Positions 34,609 through 42,900 of a stretch of DNA of 64,000 nt are shown in pieces. Each line of letters begins with the position of its first letter. Position 1 is the first letter of the stretch. The DNA comes from Pseudomonas asturiensis. GTDB taxonomy: Bacteria; Pseudomonadota; Gammaproteobacteria; Pseudomonadales; Pseudomonadaceae. Position numbers and translations under genes: made by a program. Location: assembly GCF_900143095.1 (NCBI RefSeq), contig NZ_FRDA01000006.1, positions 297,795 through 361,794 on the forward strand. Reading direction: 5' to 3'. A model generated the notes under the pieces. The model had not been told where the DNA came from, did not search any database, and was given only the letters and a program-made list of their open reading frames with translations.

Positions 34609-35490
34609 TCAGTACGCGATGCGGATGTCCTGAAAATTCAGTTCTTCATCGCCCTGCCCTGACTCATCTTCATCGAACAACAGACGATGAATGCGTTGCG
34701 CGGTCTGTTGAAAACCGACGCCGCCGAGGCTTTTCAGATCGTATTGATGGCTGTTGATCTCGGCACGCACGCGTCCCGGATGCGGTGACAGCAGCAGAAT
34801 GCGATTGCCCACCACCAGCGCTTCCTCGATGGAGTGCGTGACGAACAGCAAGGTGAAGCGCACTTCGTCCCACAACTCCAGCAGCTCCTCCTGCATCTTG
34901 CGACGGGTCAGGGCGTCGAGCGCGGCGAAGGGTTCGTCCATCAGCAGGATTTTTGGTTGCATCGCCAGCGCCCGGGCGATGGCCACGCGCGCTTTCATAC
35001 CGCCGGACAAGGTGTGTGGGTACGCGTCGGCAAAGGCGCTGAGCCCGACCTTTTCCAGGTAGTAACGCGCACGTTCCAGCGCCTCGGGACGCTTCAAGGT
35101 GCGCGACGCCAGCAGTGGAAACATGACGTTCTCGATTACGGTTTTCCACGGCGGCAGCTGGTCGAATTCCTGAAACACCACGATGCGGTCAGGGCCAGGC
35201 TCGCGCACTTCCTTGCCCGCCAGCCGGATCTCGCCTTCGCTGGGCTGGATGAAACCGGCCACCGCCTTGAGCAGCGTGGATTTGCCGCAGCCCGAGGGGC
35301 CGAGCAAGACGAAACGGTCCGCCGGATCGACCTCAAAACTGACTTGATGCGTCGCCCGCACCACGCGCTCGGGCGTGCGGTATTCGAGGCTGACGCTGCG
35401 AACCTGCAATAAGGCTTCAGTGGTGTGCTGAGCGGCCGATTGCGATGGGGTGTTCTGGCTAGCCGTGTGGCTTTGCAGGGCAGCATTCAT
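34609..35490 (-). CDS. Sulfonate/taurine-type ABC transporter ATP-binding protein
   Basis: This 293-residue ATPase of the SsuB/TauB class has a 27-residue polar N-terminal extension before LLQVRSVSLEYRTPE. Walker A is LGPSGCGKS near residue 68, the Q-loop is in IVVFQEFDQLPPWKTV, the signature is LSGGMKARVAIARALAM (M replacing the usual Q) near 160 and Walker B is ILLMDEPFAALDALTR near 182. Start ATG 35490 with GGAG eight bases upstream. It begins 13 bases after the dioxygenase stop. Confidence 0.9.
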   Translation of the reverse strand: MNAALQSHTASQNTPSQSAAQHTTEALLQVRSVSLEYRTPERVVRATHQVSFEVDPADRFVLLGPSGCGKSTLLKAVAGFIQPSEGEIRLAGKEVREPGPDRIVVFQEFDQLPPWKTVIENVMFPLLASRTLKRPEALERARYYLEKVGLSAFADAYPHTLSGGMKARVAIARALAMQPKILLMDEPFAALDALTRRKMQEELLELWDEVRFTLLFVTHSIEEALVVGNRILLLSPHPGRVRAEINSHQYDLKSLGGVGFQQTAQRIHRLLFDEDESGQGDEELNFQDIRIAY

Positions 35491-35503
35491 GAACGGTTCT
35501 CCA

Positions 35504-36400
35504 TCAGAACGGCGCTGAGCCTTGAATGGTCGTGCGATACAGCTTGCGTCGCAGGTGCGCCGGGCAACCGGCCGCCAGATGAATCAGCGAGCGGTTGTCC
35601 CAGAACACCATGTCGTTGGGCTGCCACTGATGGCGATAGATGTGCTCGGGGCGAACGCTGTGCGCATGGATCTCGTTGAGAATCTGGCGGCTCTCGTCTT
35701 CCGGCAGGCCAAGAATGCGCGTGGTGAAGCCCTCGCTGACGAACAGCGCCTTGCGACCGTTTTCAGGATGGGTGCGCACGATGGGATGGCTCACTTCCAC
35801 GACCTGCGCCAGTTGCTCGGCCGTCAGGGTCGGGCGCCAATTGACCGCGTTATGGCCCTCGGCATAACGCGCGGTGTAACTGTGAACGGCAGAACGCCCC
35901 TCGACGGCATCACGCAGGTGCTGTGGCAGCGTGTCCCAGGCTTGATGCATGTTTGCGAACAGTGTGTCGCCACCTTCGCTGGGCAATTCCTGCGCATGCA
36001 ACATCGAACCCAGGCTTGGCAGTTCCTTGTACGACAGGTCCGAATGCCAGTACTTGCCTGCATCGCCCAGACCGACCGGCTGACCGTCCTCGACGATATT
36101 GGAGACAATCAGGATTTCCGGATGATTGGCCAGCAGGAACTGCTTGAGCACATGAATCTGCAACACACCGAAACGGCGGCTGAAATCGATCTGCTGCTGC
36201 GGCGTGATGTGCTGATCGCGAAACACGATGACGTGGTAATCCAGATGCGCCTGATGAACACGCGCGAAGTCGACGTCGTTCAGGGGGCGGGACAGATCCA
36301 GCCCGACGATTTCAGCGCCCACCTTTTCGGCGAATGGACGTACCTCGAACGATTGCGACGCGAGTGGTGCGGACGATGAAGCGAGGGAGGCTGCTGGCAT
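35504..36400 (-). CDS. TauD/TfdA-family Fe(II)/2-oxoglutarate dioxygenase
   Basis: This 298-residue cytoplasmic oxygenase couples oxidative decarboxylation of 2-oxoglutarate to hydroxylation of a substrate; TauD releases sulfite from taurine and AtsK cleaves alkyl sulfates. The iron triad is visible as HSD in YWHSDLSYKE near residue 128 and the distal histidine in FWDNRSLIHLA near 275, with the 2-oxoglutarate arginine in the RRKLYRTTI end. ATG 36400 has GGAG five bases upstream, and upstream frame up to 36580 has no such site. It heads an operon with an ABC importer of sulfonate type, so it probably desulfonates the imported compound. Overall similarity to TauD or AtsK is not strong enough to choose the substrate. 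Confidence 0.85.
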   Translation of the reverse strand: MPAASLASSSAPLASQSFEVRPFAEKVGAEIVGLDLSRPLNDVDFARVHQAHLDYHVIVFRDQHITPQQQIDFSRRFGVLQIHVLKQFLLANHPEILIVSNIVEDGQPVGLGDAGKYWHSDLSYKELPSLGSMLHAQELPSEGGDTLFANMHQAWDTLPQHLRDAVEGRSAVHSYTARYAEGHNAVNWRPTLTAEQLAQVVEVSHPIVRTHPENGRKALFVSEGFTTRILGLPEDESRQILNEIHAHSVRPEHIYRHQWQPNDMVFWDNRSLIHLAAGCPAHLRRKLYRTTIQGSAPF

Positions 36401-36754
36401 GAGAACTCCGACTCCAGAATGTGACTGAGGTAGAGAACTGTATAGATATAAGAAACGGAATTTAAATACCGTTAGGGAATATGCATAGCGCGGAATGGGA
36501 TAGCGTGCAGATCGTAAAGACTGCGCGACAGACTCAGTTAAAACTGCTGGCTGAACCCTGGTGTCAGTGAGCTTGCTCACGAAAGCTATTGGCCAGGCAC
36601 TGCATCTTCAGGGTTTGTGTCACTGCCTTCGCGAGCAAGCTCGCTCCCACAAAGATCCAACAGGTCACACAAATGTGTCACGGCTGATACATCCAGTTGT
36701 AAGAACGGCTTGCTAGCGTCAGCGCCTCATTTGGAAAGCGTGAAGGATTGAGAT
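36401..36754. other. Divergent intergenic region with promoters
   Basis: The 354 bases between the dioxygenase gene and the autotransporter gene contain an AT-rich segment at 36440-36485 (with ATAAGAA and TTTAAATACCGTTAGGGAAT), presumably the dioxygenase promoter, and a REP pair at 36562-36655. The autotransporter promoter must lie in the last 100 bases; I see no clear operator there. Confidence 0.45.
36562..36655. repeat. REP inverted repeat pair (GAGCTTGCTC family)
   Basis: AGTGAGCTTGCTCACGAAAG (36566 onward, a compensated variant in which both stem arms carry the change) and the opposed CGCGAGCAAGCTCGCTCCCA near 36632 flank about 45 bases. Confidence 0.75.
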
Positions 36755-39700
36755 ATGCCGTGCTACAAGCCCACCACCCACGTTGTGGTATCGACATTGA
36801 TACTTTCGCTGCTTGCCGTTTCGGTCCATGCAGCAGGCCGTTCGGGGGATGACCGCATCAACGGCGTTGACCTGCTGTCCGGCTTCGACACCCTGTGGAC
36901 CACCGGCGCCACCTGGGACACCGGCACGCCGACCGCGCTGGGCCAGAGCCTGCTCAAGCGCAACCTGCAACTGGTGCTCGACCGCGCCAACTCGCGCACG
37001 CTTGCGCAGGAAACCGCCGCGTATTTCGATGACCGGCGCGACCAGAGCTACAGCGTTATTAGCGGCCTGGGCTCGCTGAGCGACGCGTACAAGGCAGGCT
37101 CCGGGGCATTCACGACCATCACGCAGTTCGACGACAGCAACAAAACCATCAAGTACGACGATAAAGGCAACGGCGCAGGCAGTTCGTCCTCGGCGCTGGG
37201 CAAGGTTGTCGATCTGGTCGGCGCGGTGCGCAATGACGCGTCCACCACGCCCGCCAAATCCCATTATCTGTACCCGCGCCCATGGCGGCAGACGCTGGAC
37301 GGCCAGAACCTGGAGTTCGTGGTGCAGCCTTCCCTGCGCCCGGCAAAAAGCACCACACCGGCCAGTGACTCGGGCTTCCCCAGCGGCCACACCAATGCGG
37401 CGTACCTGTCATCCATCGCACTGGCTTATGCGATTCCCGAGCGCTACAGCGAACTGATGCTGAGGGCATCGGACATCGGCGACAACCGCATCGAAGCCGG
37501 CATGCACTCGCCTTTCGATGTGATGGGCGGGCGCATCACGGCCACCTATTTCGCCATCGACAACCTGTCCAACCCGGCCAACGCCCAGTTGCGCGCCGAT
37601 GCCCGCGCTCAGTCGCTGGCGTACTTCACCGCGCAGTGCGGCGGCGACGTCAATAACTGCATGGCGAAGATCGACCCGGCCACCGACCGCACCTCTCAGC
37701 ATGCGCAGGACAAGGCGCTGTACACCGCCCGCATGACCTATGACTTCGATCCCGTCGGCCCGACCAACCTGGCGCCCGTGGTGCCGGTCAACGCCGAAGT
37801 GCTGCTGGAAACCCGCTTTCCGTACCTGGACGCCAGCCAGCGTCGCGAGATTCTGGGCACCACCGAGATTTCTTCGGGCTACGCGGTGATCGACCAGTCC
37901 AACGGTTATGGCCGCCTGAACCTATACGCCGCAGGCGATGGTTATGCCGCGTTCAACACCAACGTCACGGTCGACATGAACGCCAGCCTGGGCGGCTATA
38001 ACGCCATCGACGCCTGGCGCAACGACATTTCCGGCAGCGGCGGCCTGACCAAGAACGGCACCGGCAACCTGATGCTGACCGGTAACAACAGCTATTCGGG
38101 CGGCACCGTGATCAACGGCGGCGTGCTGACCGGCCACGCCAAAGCCTTCGGCAGCGGAACGATCACCGACAACGCAACGCTGGTGCTCGATCAATCTACC
38201 AACGACACGTTCAGCAACGCCATCACTGGCAACGGTGCCTTGATCAAGCAAGGCGCAGGCTCGCTGAACCTGACCGGCAACAGCAGCCTGTCCGGCCCGA
38301 CCACCGTCCAGGCCGGGCGGCTGGCGGTGAATGGCAACCTCGGCAACTCGGTCGTGACCGTCAATTCAGGTGCGGTGCTGGGCGGTAACGGCTCGGTCGG
38401 CGGGATCACTGCCGCCTCTGGCGGTGTGGTCGCTCCGGGCAATTCGGTGGGCCAGTTGAACGTCAACGGCAACGTCAATTTCGCTCAGGGCTCGGTCTAT
38501 CAGGTCGAGTCGGATGCTGCCGGTAACGCCGACCGCATTGTCGCCACGGGGCGCGCAACACTGAACAACGCTACCGTTTCACTGGTCGAGGGCGGCAACT
38601 GGGTGGCGGCGAGCCGTTATTCAATTCTCTCGGCCGCGGGCGGCATCAGCGGCACCTTCAACACGGTGCAATCGAACTTCGCGTTCCTGACGCCGACCCT
38701 TAATTACACCGCGACCGATGTCGGCCTGACGCTCGACCGCAATGCGCAAAGCTTCGCCAGCCTCGCGACCAGTCGCAATGCCCAGGCCGTCGCTCAGGGA
38801 CTGGACAGCGCAGGCGCAGGCAATGCGCTGTGGAGAAGCGTGGTGCAGCAAGACGCGCAAACCGCGCAAGCGACCTTCAACGCGCTGTCGAACGAACTGC
38901 ATGCCTCGACTCAGTCTGCATTGATTGAAGACAGCCGTCTGGTGCGCAACGCCATCACTGACCGCCTGCAGCAATCGCAATCCGGGCAAGCGTCCGGTGG
39001 CGCTTCGCAAACCCTGGCGGGTGATGCCTCTCGCGGTCTGGTCTGGACTCAGGCCATTGGCGCGACCGGCCGAACCGACAGCACGCAAGACGCTTCTGGC
39101 CTGGACAGCCACACCAGCGGCCTGTTGTTCGGCGCAGACGTGCCGGTCAACGATACCTGGCGTGTCGGTGCGCTGGCAGGCTTCAGCCGCAGCAGTTTCG
39201 ACCTGCGCAATACGTCCGGTTCCAGCGACAGTGACAACTATCACGTGGGTGTCTATGGCGGCGCGAAATGGGGCCAATTGGGCCTGCGTCTGGGCGCGGT
39301 GCGAACCTGGCACGACCTGACCTCCAAACGCACGCTGGAGTTGCCGGGCGCTTCCGAGCGCTTCAAACAGGACTATCAGGCTGCGACCAATCAGGTATTC
39401 GGTGAACTGGGTTACGCGATCGAACTGGGCAATGCACAGCTCGAACCTTTCGCCAACCTCGCCCATGTGCGACTGGACACCGACGGTTTCAATGAAAACA
39501 GCAACGCTATCAGCCTGCGCAACAAGTCTGAGGAAAACCACGTCACCTTCAGCACTCTCGGCCTGCGGGCAGCCACGCACCTGAACGTGGGCAGTGTCGA
39601 GGTAAAACCCAACGCCACCCTCGGCTGGCGACGTGCGTTTGGCGACGTGACGCCGGAAAGCCGCGCAGCCTTCAGCGGCGGCGACACCTTTGCACTCTCC

Positions 39701-39853
39701 GGCGCACCCATTGCCCGTAACGCAGCGGTGTTGGGAGCAGGTGTGGATCTGGGGTTGAGTGAAAAGCTGAGTGTAGGCGTGAGCTACAACGGACAGATCG
39801 GCAGCGACACGACCGATCAGGCGTTGAATGCGCGGGTAACACTGGCGTTTTGA
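36755..39853 (+). CDS. Autotransporter with class A acid phosphatase (PAP2) passenger
   Basis: This surface or secreted type Va protein has 1032 residues. The signal peptide (STLILSLLAVSVHA) is followed by a PAP2-type phosphatase domain (about 30-290) with all three motifs: KSHYLYPRP (K-x6-RP) near 168, FPSGHTNAAY near 208 and NRIEAGMHSPFD (R-x5-H-x3-D) near 245. A passenger repeat region (about 410-640) has GSGGLTKNGTGNLMLTGNNS and LIKQGAGSLNLTGNSS, the autotransporter-associated repeat pattern of a beta-helix. The C-terminal about 265 residues (from GLVWTQAIGATGRTD) form the autotransporter barrel, ending LNARVTLAF. Likely dephosphorylates extracellular substrates at the cell surface; the substrate is unknown. 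Monocistronic. Confidence 0.88.
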   Translation: MPCYKPTTHVVVSTLILSLLAVSVHAAGRSGDDRINGVDLLSGFDTLWTTGATWDTGTPTALGQSLLKRNLQLVLDRANSRTLAQETAAYFDDRRDQSYSVISGLGSLSDAYKAGSGAFTTITQFDDSNKTIKYDDKGNGAGSSSSALGKVVDLVGAVRNDASTTPAKSHYLYPRPWRQTLDGQNLEFVVQPSLRPAKSTTPASDSGFPSGHTNAAYLSSIALAYAIPERYSELMLRASDIGDNRIEAGMHSPFDVMGGRITATYFAIDNLSNPANAQLRADARAQSLAYFTAQCGGDVNNCMAKIDPATDRTSQHAQDKALYTARMTYDFDPVGPTNLAPVVPVNAEVLLETRFPYLDASQRREILGTTEISSGYAVIDQSNGYGRLNLYAAGDGYAAFNTNVTVDMNASLGGYNAIDAWRNDISGSGGLTKNGTGNLMLTGNNSYSGGTVINGGVLTGHAKAFGSGTITDNATLVLDQSTNDTFSNAITGNGALIKQGAGSLNLTGNSSLSGPTTVQAGRLAVNGNLGNSVVTVNSGAVLGGNGSVGGITAASGGVVAPGNSVGQLNVNGNVNFAQGSVYQVESDAAGNADRIVATGRATLNNATVSLVEGGNWVAASRYSILSAAGGISGTFNTVQSNFAFLTPTLNYTATDVGLTLDRNAQSFASLATSRNAQAVAQGLDSAGAGNALWRSVVQQDAQTAQATFNALSNELHASTQSALIEDSRLVRNAITDRLQQSQSGQASGGASQTLAGDASRGLVWTQAIGATGRTDSTQDASGLDSHTSGLLFGADVPVNDTWRVGALAGFSRSSFDLRNTSGSSDSDNYHVGVYGGAKWGQLGLRLGAVRTWHDLTSKRTLELPGASERFKQDYQAATNQVFGELGYAIELGNAQLEPFANLAHVRLDTDGFNENSNAISLRNKSEENHVTFSTLGLRAATHLNVGSVEVKPNATLGWRRAFGDVTPESRAAFSGGDTFALSGAPIARNAAVLGAGVDLGLSEKLSVGVSYNGQIGSDTTDQALNARVTLAF

Positions 39854-39918
39854 GGGGTATGGGCGTCTGAGCGCGCCCTGAAGCTCCCCGATAAACGGAA
39901 GAAACTGGCTGAGCGCCC

Positions 39919-40010
39919 TGTGGAAGCGGACTTGTCCGCGAAAAGACAGGTACATCCGATGACGATGCAGTGGCCGAGCTGCTGCATTCGCGGACTAGTC
40001 CGCTCCCAAC
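39919..40010. repeat. REP inverted repeat pair (GGAGCGGACTTGTCCGCG family)
   Basis: TGTGGAAGCGGACTTGTCCG (39919 onward) and the opposed CGCGGACTAGTCCGCTCCCA ending near 40010, between the convergent autotransporter and metQ genes. Same family and spacing as 58821-58912. Confidence 0.8.
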
Positions 40011-40028
40011 AAGTTTGCTGCGAGACAT

Positions 40029-40048
40029 CGCGGCCCCGAAGGGCCGCG
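40029..40048 (-). terminator. Perfect GC hairpin downstream of the second metQ
   Basis: CGCGGCCC-CGAA-GGGCCGCG is a perfect 8-bp stem; on the minus strand the loop is TTCG, a stable tetraloop. It lies about 45 bases past the metQ stop. There is no T-tract, so termination would be weak or bidirectional. Confidence 0.5.
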
Positions 40049-40092
40049 GTGTCCAGCAACGCATGCGCAGCGCGTGAGCGCGATCAGTTCAA

Positions 40093-40875
40093 TCAGAACG
40101 CCGGCAGCACAGCACCGTCGTACTTCTTGTTGATGAAGTCTTTGACTTCCTGACTGGTCAGGGCCTTGGACAGCTTCTGGATGGCGTCGCTGTTGGCGTT
40201 GTCTTCACGGGTGACCAGGAAGTTCACGTACGGCGAGTCGGCACCTTCGATGATCAGCGCGTCTTTCTTCGGATTGAGCTTGGCTTCCAGCGCGTAGTTG
40301 GTGTTGATCAACGCCAGGTCAACCTGACTCAACGCACGCGGCAGTACTGCCGATTCCAGTTCGCGGAATTTCAGTTTTTTCGGGTTGGTGGCGATGTCTT
40401 TCGGCGTGGCCAGTGCATTGGTTGGGTCTTTCAGGGTGATCAGACCGCCCTTTTGCAGCAGCAGCAGTGCACGGCCGGCGTTGCTGCCTTCGTTAGGGAT
40501 GGCAACGGTGGCGCCTTCAGGCAGTTCGGCGAGGGTCTTGTACTTGCTGGAATAGCCGCCGAACGGTTCGACGTGCACGCCAACGCCGGTCACGAGCTTG
40601 GCGCCCTTGCCTTTGTTGAAGCCGTCCAGGTAAGGCTTGGTCTGGAAGTAGTTGGCGTCCAGGCGTTTTTCGTTCAACTGCACGTTCGGCTGAACGTAGT
40701 CGGTAAAGACCTTGATTTCCAGGTCCACGCCTTCTTTGGCCAGGGTCGGCTTGATCAGCTCAAGGATTTCCGCGTGTGGCACAGGCGTTGCGCCCACGAC
40801 CAGTTTTTCACCGGCGTGCGCCAGGCCAATCGAGAATGCAGCCGCCAGAGCAGTCATCAACAACGTCTTTTTCAT
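40093..40875 (-). CDS. metQ: MetQ/NlpA-family methionine-binding protein, copy 2
   Basis: This 260-residue periplasmic binding protein has a Sec signal (LLMTALAAAFSIGLAHAGE). The canonical MetQ landmarks are present: VVGATPVPHAEILELIKPTL near residue 26, FTDYVQPNVQLNEKRLDANY near 57, TKPYLDGFNKGKG near 82 and VAIPNEGSNAGRALLLLQKG near 125. It matches the family consensus more closely than the copy at 17997, so D/L-methionine is its likely ligand. It has no adjacent metN or metI; it presumably uses a MetNI pair elsewhere, perhaps the one at 18782-20537. Confidence 0.88.
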   Translation of the reverse strand: MKKTLLMTALAAAFSIGLAHAGEKLVVGATPVPHAEILELIKPTLAKEGVDLEIKVFTDYVQPNVQLNEKRLDANYFQTKPYLDGFNKGKGAKLVTGVGVHVEPFGGYSSKYKTLAELPEGATVAIPNEGSNAGRALLLLQKGGLITLKDPTNALATPKDIATNPKKLKFRELESAVLPRALSQVDLALINTNYALEAKLNPKKDALIIEGADSPYVNFLVTREDNANSDAIQKLSKALTSQEVKDFINKKYDGAVLPAF

Positions 40876-41074
40876 GCAAATGTCCTTAGCGAATCCGTGA
40901 GCGTCACAAAAAATGACGTTTTTTCAGTGGTTTGCCGCAACGTTATCCCGTGCTGCGACATCATGTGGACATTACCGAGATTTCTTATTCCGAGAAAATA
41001 CTTTTTAAGTTAATGCTTATGCTTTTTTTCGCAGACCCGGCTCTCGACTCGTCCGCAGCGCTCTAGAGCAAGGG

Positions 41075-42025
41075 TTACGCCGTATGCTGCTCCACGCTCT
41101 GCGTCACGGCCTGTAATAAACGTTTGAGTGCCGCGAGCTGCCCAGGATCGCCCTCAGCGATGAGTCGTTGGGCCTGATGCTCGATTTCCGTCAACGGGCT
41201 GCCAGGCTCAGGCAGGTGAATATCCTCGGACTGAATCTCGTCGCCCCGGCTGACCAGCAACGCGAAATGAATCACGTTTTCCAGTTCACGGGTGTTGCCC
41301 GGCCAGTTGTGCGCCTCGAGCGTTTTCTGCGCCGCTTCACTGATGAGCTGCACTGGCAGGTTGAGGCGCTGGCTGTAGATACCGACAAAGTACTCGGCCA
41401 ACGGCAGAATGTTGCCGGGCTGCTCGCGCAATGCGGGCAAGTCGAGCCGACCTTCGCTCAGGTAGTGATAAAGCCGTTCATTGAATTTTCCGGCCGCCAC
41501 GGCCTGGGCCAGATCGATACTGGTGGCCGCCACCAGCCGCACATCGACCGGGCTCGGCTGATGCGCACCAACTCGGGTGACTTCGTGATTTTCCAGCGCT
41601 GCCAGCAATTTGACCTGAATGGGCAACGGCAGATCGCCAATTTCATCCAGGTACAAGGTGCCGCCGTTGGCCGAACCGAACCAGCCTGCGCGGCTGCTGA
41701 CCGAACCGCTGTGCGCCCCGGCTGCATAGCCGAACAGCTCGGCATCGGCGTAGGTCGGGCTGATGGCACCACAGTTCACAGACACGAACAGGCCGGAGCG
41801 GTCGCTGCCGCGATGAATGTGCCGCGCCAGCAACTCCTTGCCGGTCCCGGACTCACCACGGATCAGCACCGGCAGCGAACGCGGCGCGAGCAGCTCCATT
41901 TCTTCGCGCAATTGGCGCGAGCGCGGGTCGATGAAGACCAGCGCCTTGGCCCGTATGCTCAGCGGGCTTTTTTCGGCATCGGGGAAGGTCAACAGCGGCT
42001 GGCCGAACGTTTCGTGAAGACTCAT
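41075..42025 (-). CDS. Atypical sigma-54 activator (SfnR-like), no evident DNA-binding domain
   Basis: This 316-residue AAA+ enhancer-binding protein resembles SfnR, which activates sulfone and sulfonate genes. It lacks an N-terminal receiver or sensor domain (only about 45 residues precede the core). Walker A is IRGESGTGKELLARHIH near residue 54, Walker B is GGTLYLDEIGDLP near 120 and the arginine-finger/sensor-II region is NWPGNTRELENVIHFALL near 242. The sigma-54 contact loop, normally GAFTGA, reads GAHSGS near 103. After the AAA+ core only about 50 residues remain (LTEIEHQAQRLIAEGD), with no Fis-type helix-turn-helix, and the DNA beyond the stop contains none in another frame. It may act as a partner of a related activator. 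Its neighbours are metQ and a hydrolase. Confidence 0.8.
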   Translation of the reverse strand: MSLHETFGQPLLTFPDAEKSPLSIRAKALVFIDPRSRQLREEMELLAPRSLPVLIRGESGTGKELLARHIHRGSDRSGLFVSVNCGAISPTYADAELFGYAAGAHSGSVSSRAGWFGSANGGTLYLDEIGDLPLPIQVKLLAALENHEVTRVGAHQPSPVDVRLVAATSIDLAQAVAAGKFNERLYHYLSEGRLDLPALREQPGNILPLAEYFVGIYSQRLNLPVQLISEAAQKTLEAHNWPGNTRELENVIHFALLVSRGDEIQSEDIHLPEPGSPLTEIEHQAQRLIAEGDPGQLAALKRLLQAVTQSVEQHTA

Positions 42026-42064
42026 GACGCACTCCCGCCCGAGCCGCGCGGGGTCTCAGGCGTT

Positions 42065-42086
42065 AAAAAAAGGGGCCGGATGGCCC
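42065..42086 (-). terminator. Rho-independent terminator after the hydrolase gene
   Basis: On the minus strand GGGCC-ATCC-GGCCC is followed by seven T residues. It lies between the hydrolase stop (42106) and the activator start (42025), so the activator would need its own promoter or anti-termination. Confidence 0.75.
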
Positions 42087-42105
42087 GCAGTACAAGGCAA
42101 TCCGG

Positions 42106-42687
42106 TCATGCGCGACGACGCGCGTGCTGCTCCAGACGGTTTTGCAGACGGTACAGATAGGCGAAACCCTGCTCCCAGCGCTGATGACCGGACTTGACGT
42201 TGATGTGCCCGGCCTCGCTCAGAAAGCCCAGTTCCGCGCCCCAGTGACGCGCCATTTCCAGCGCGCGCTGCGAGCTGACGGCAGGGTCGTTGTCGGAGCT
42301 GACAATCTGGGTCGGGAACGGCAGCAGGTCGGTCGGGATCGGGGCGAAATTGCGCAACGCAGGCGGGCAGTTCGGGCGATCCACATCGGCAGGCGCCACC
42401 AGCAGCGCGCCCTGTACCTGACGCAGGGTTTCCAGCGGCGCCAGTTGCGCCCAATGCGCGACCGTGACGCAACCCAGGCTATGAGCGATCAGGATCACGG
42501 GCGTGTCTTGCGCGGCAATGGTGCGCTGCAATTCACCCACCCAGTCTTCGCGACGCGGCTTGAGCCAGTCAGCCTGCTCCACGCGCACGCTGTTGGGCAG
42601 GCTGTTCTGCCAGTGGGTTTGCCAATGATCATCAGGAGACCCCTGCCAGCCTGGCAGGATCAGATACCGGATCGACTCGTTATGCAT
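42106..42687 (-). CDS. RBBP9/YdeN-family alpha/beta hydrolase
   Basis: This small cytoplasmic serine hydrolase has 193 residues. The N-terminal ILPGWQGSPDDHWQTHWQ is characteristic of the RBBP9/YdeN family. The nucleophile elbow is IAHSLGCVTVAHWA near residue 72, the acid is in IVSSDNDPAVSS near 135 and the histidine is in SEAGHINVKSGH near 165. Its physiological substrate is unknown. Start ATG 42687 with GGAGG seven bases upstream. It is upstream of the SfnR-like gene, a recurrent neighbour pattern in Pseudomonas as far as I recall. Confidence 0.85.
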   Translation of the reverse strand: MHNESIRYLILPGWQGSPDDHWQTHWQNSLPNSVRVEQADWLKPRREDWVGELQRTIAAQDTPVILIAHSLGCVTVAHWAQLAPLETLRQVQGALLVAPADVDRPNCPPALRNFAPIPTDLLPFPTQIVSSDNDPAVSSQRALEMARHWGAELGFLSEAGHINVKSGHQRWEQGFAYLYRLQNRLEQHARRRA

Positions 42688-42801
42688 GGATTCGCCTCCT
42701 GCATGTATGCGTTCATGGGGCGAGTATAGGGAGTGAACATATATTCGTTAAGGAATAAGAAGATATTTATTAATTCCCAAAAAGAATATAAACCTCGACG
42801 C

Positions 42802-42836
42802 AAAAAAAGAGCCGCTCCCTGCCTTGAAGGAACGAC
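42802..42836 (-). terminator. Rho-independent terminator of exuT
   Basis: On the minus strand GTCGTTCC pairs with GGAGCGGC (two G-U pairs) around a loop containing CTTCAAGGCAG, and TCTTTTTTT follows. It lies about 65 bases past the exuT stop. Confidence 0.75.
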
Positions 42837-42900
42837 CCTGAATAAAAAATCACATTGAGCAAAGGTTAACCGGTCTTTGTGACAACCTTGCGACGGCGAA

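Noticed and set aside
35504..36400. Naming the dioxygenase AtsK or TauD
   Set aside because: The iron triad and operon fit both, but the sequence as remembered differs widely from each, so only the family name is given.
38621..39955. Long minus-strand open frame over the autotransporter barrel
   Set aside because: It is a shadow of the clearly recognisable autotransporter gene, without a ribosome site or protein family features.
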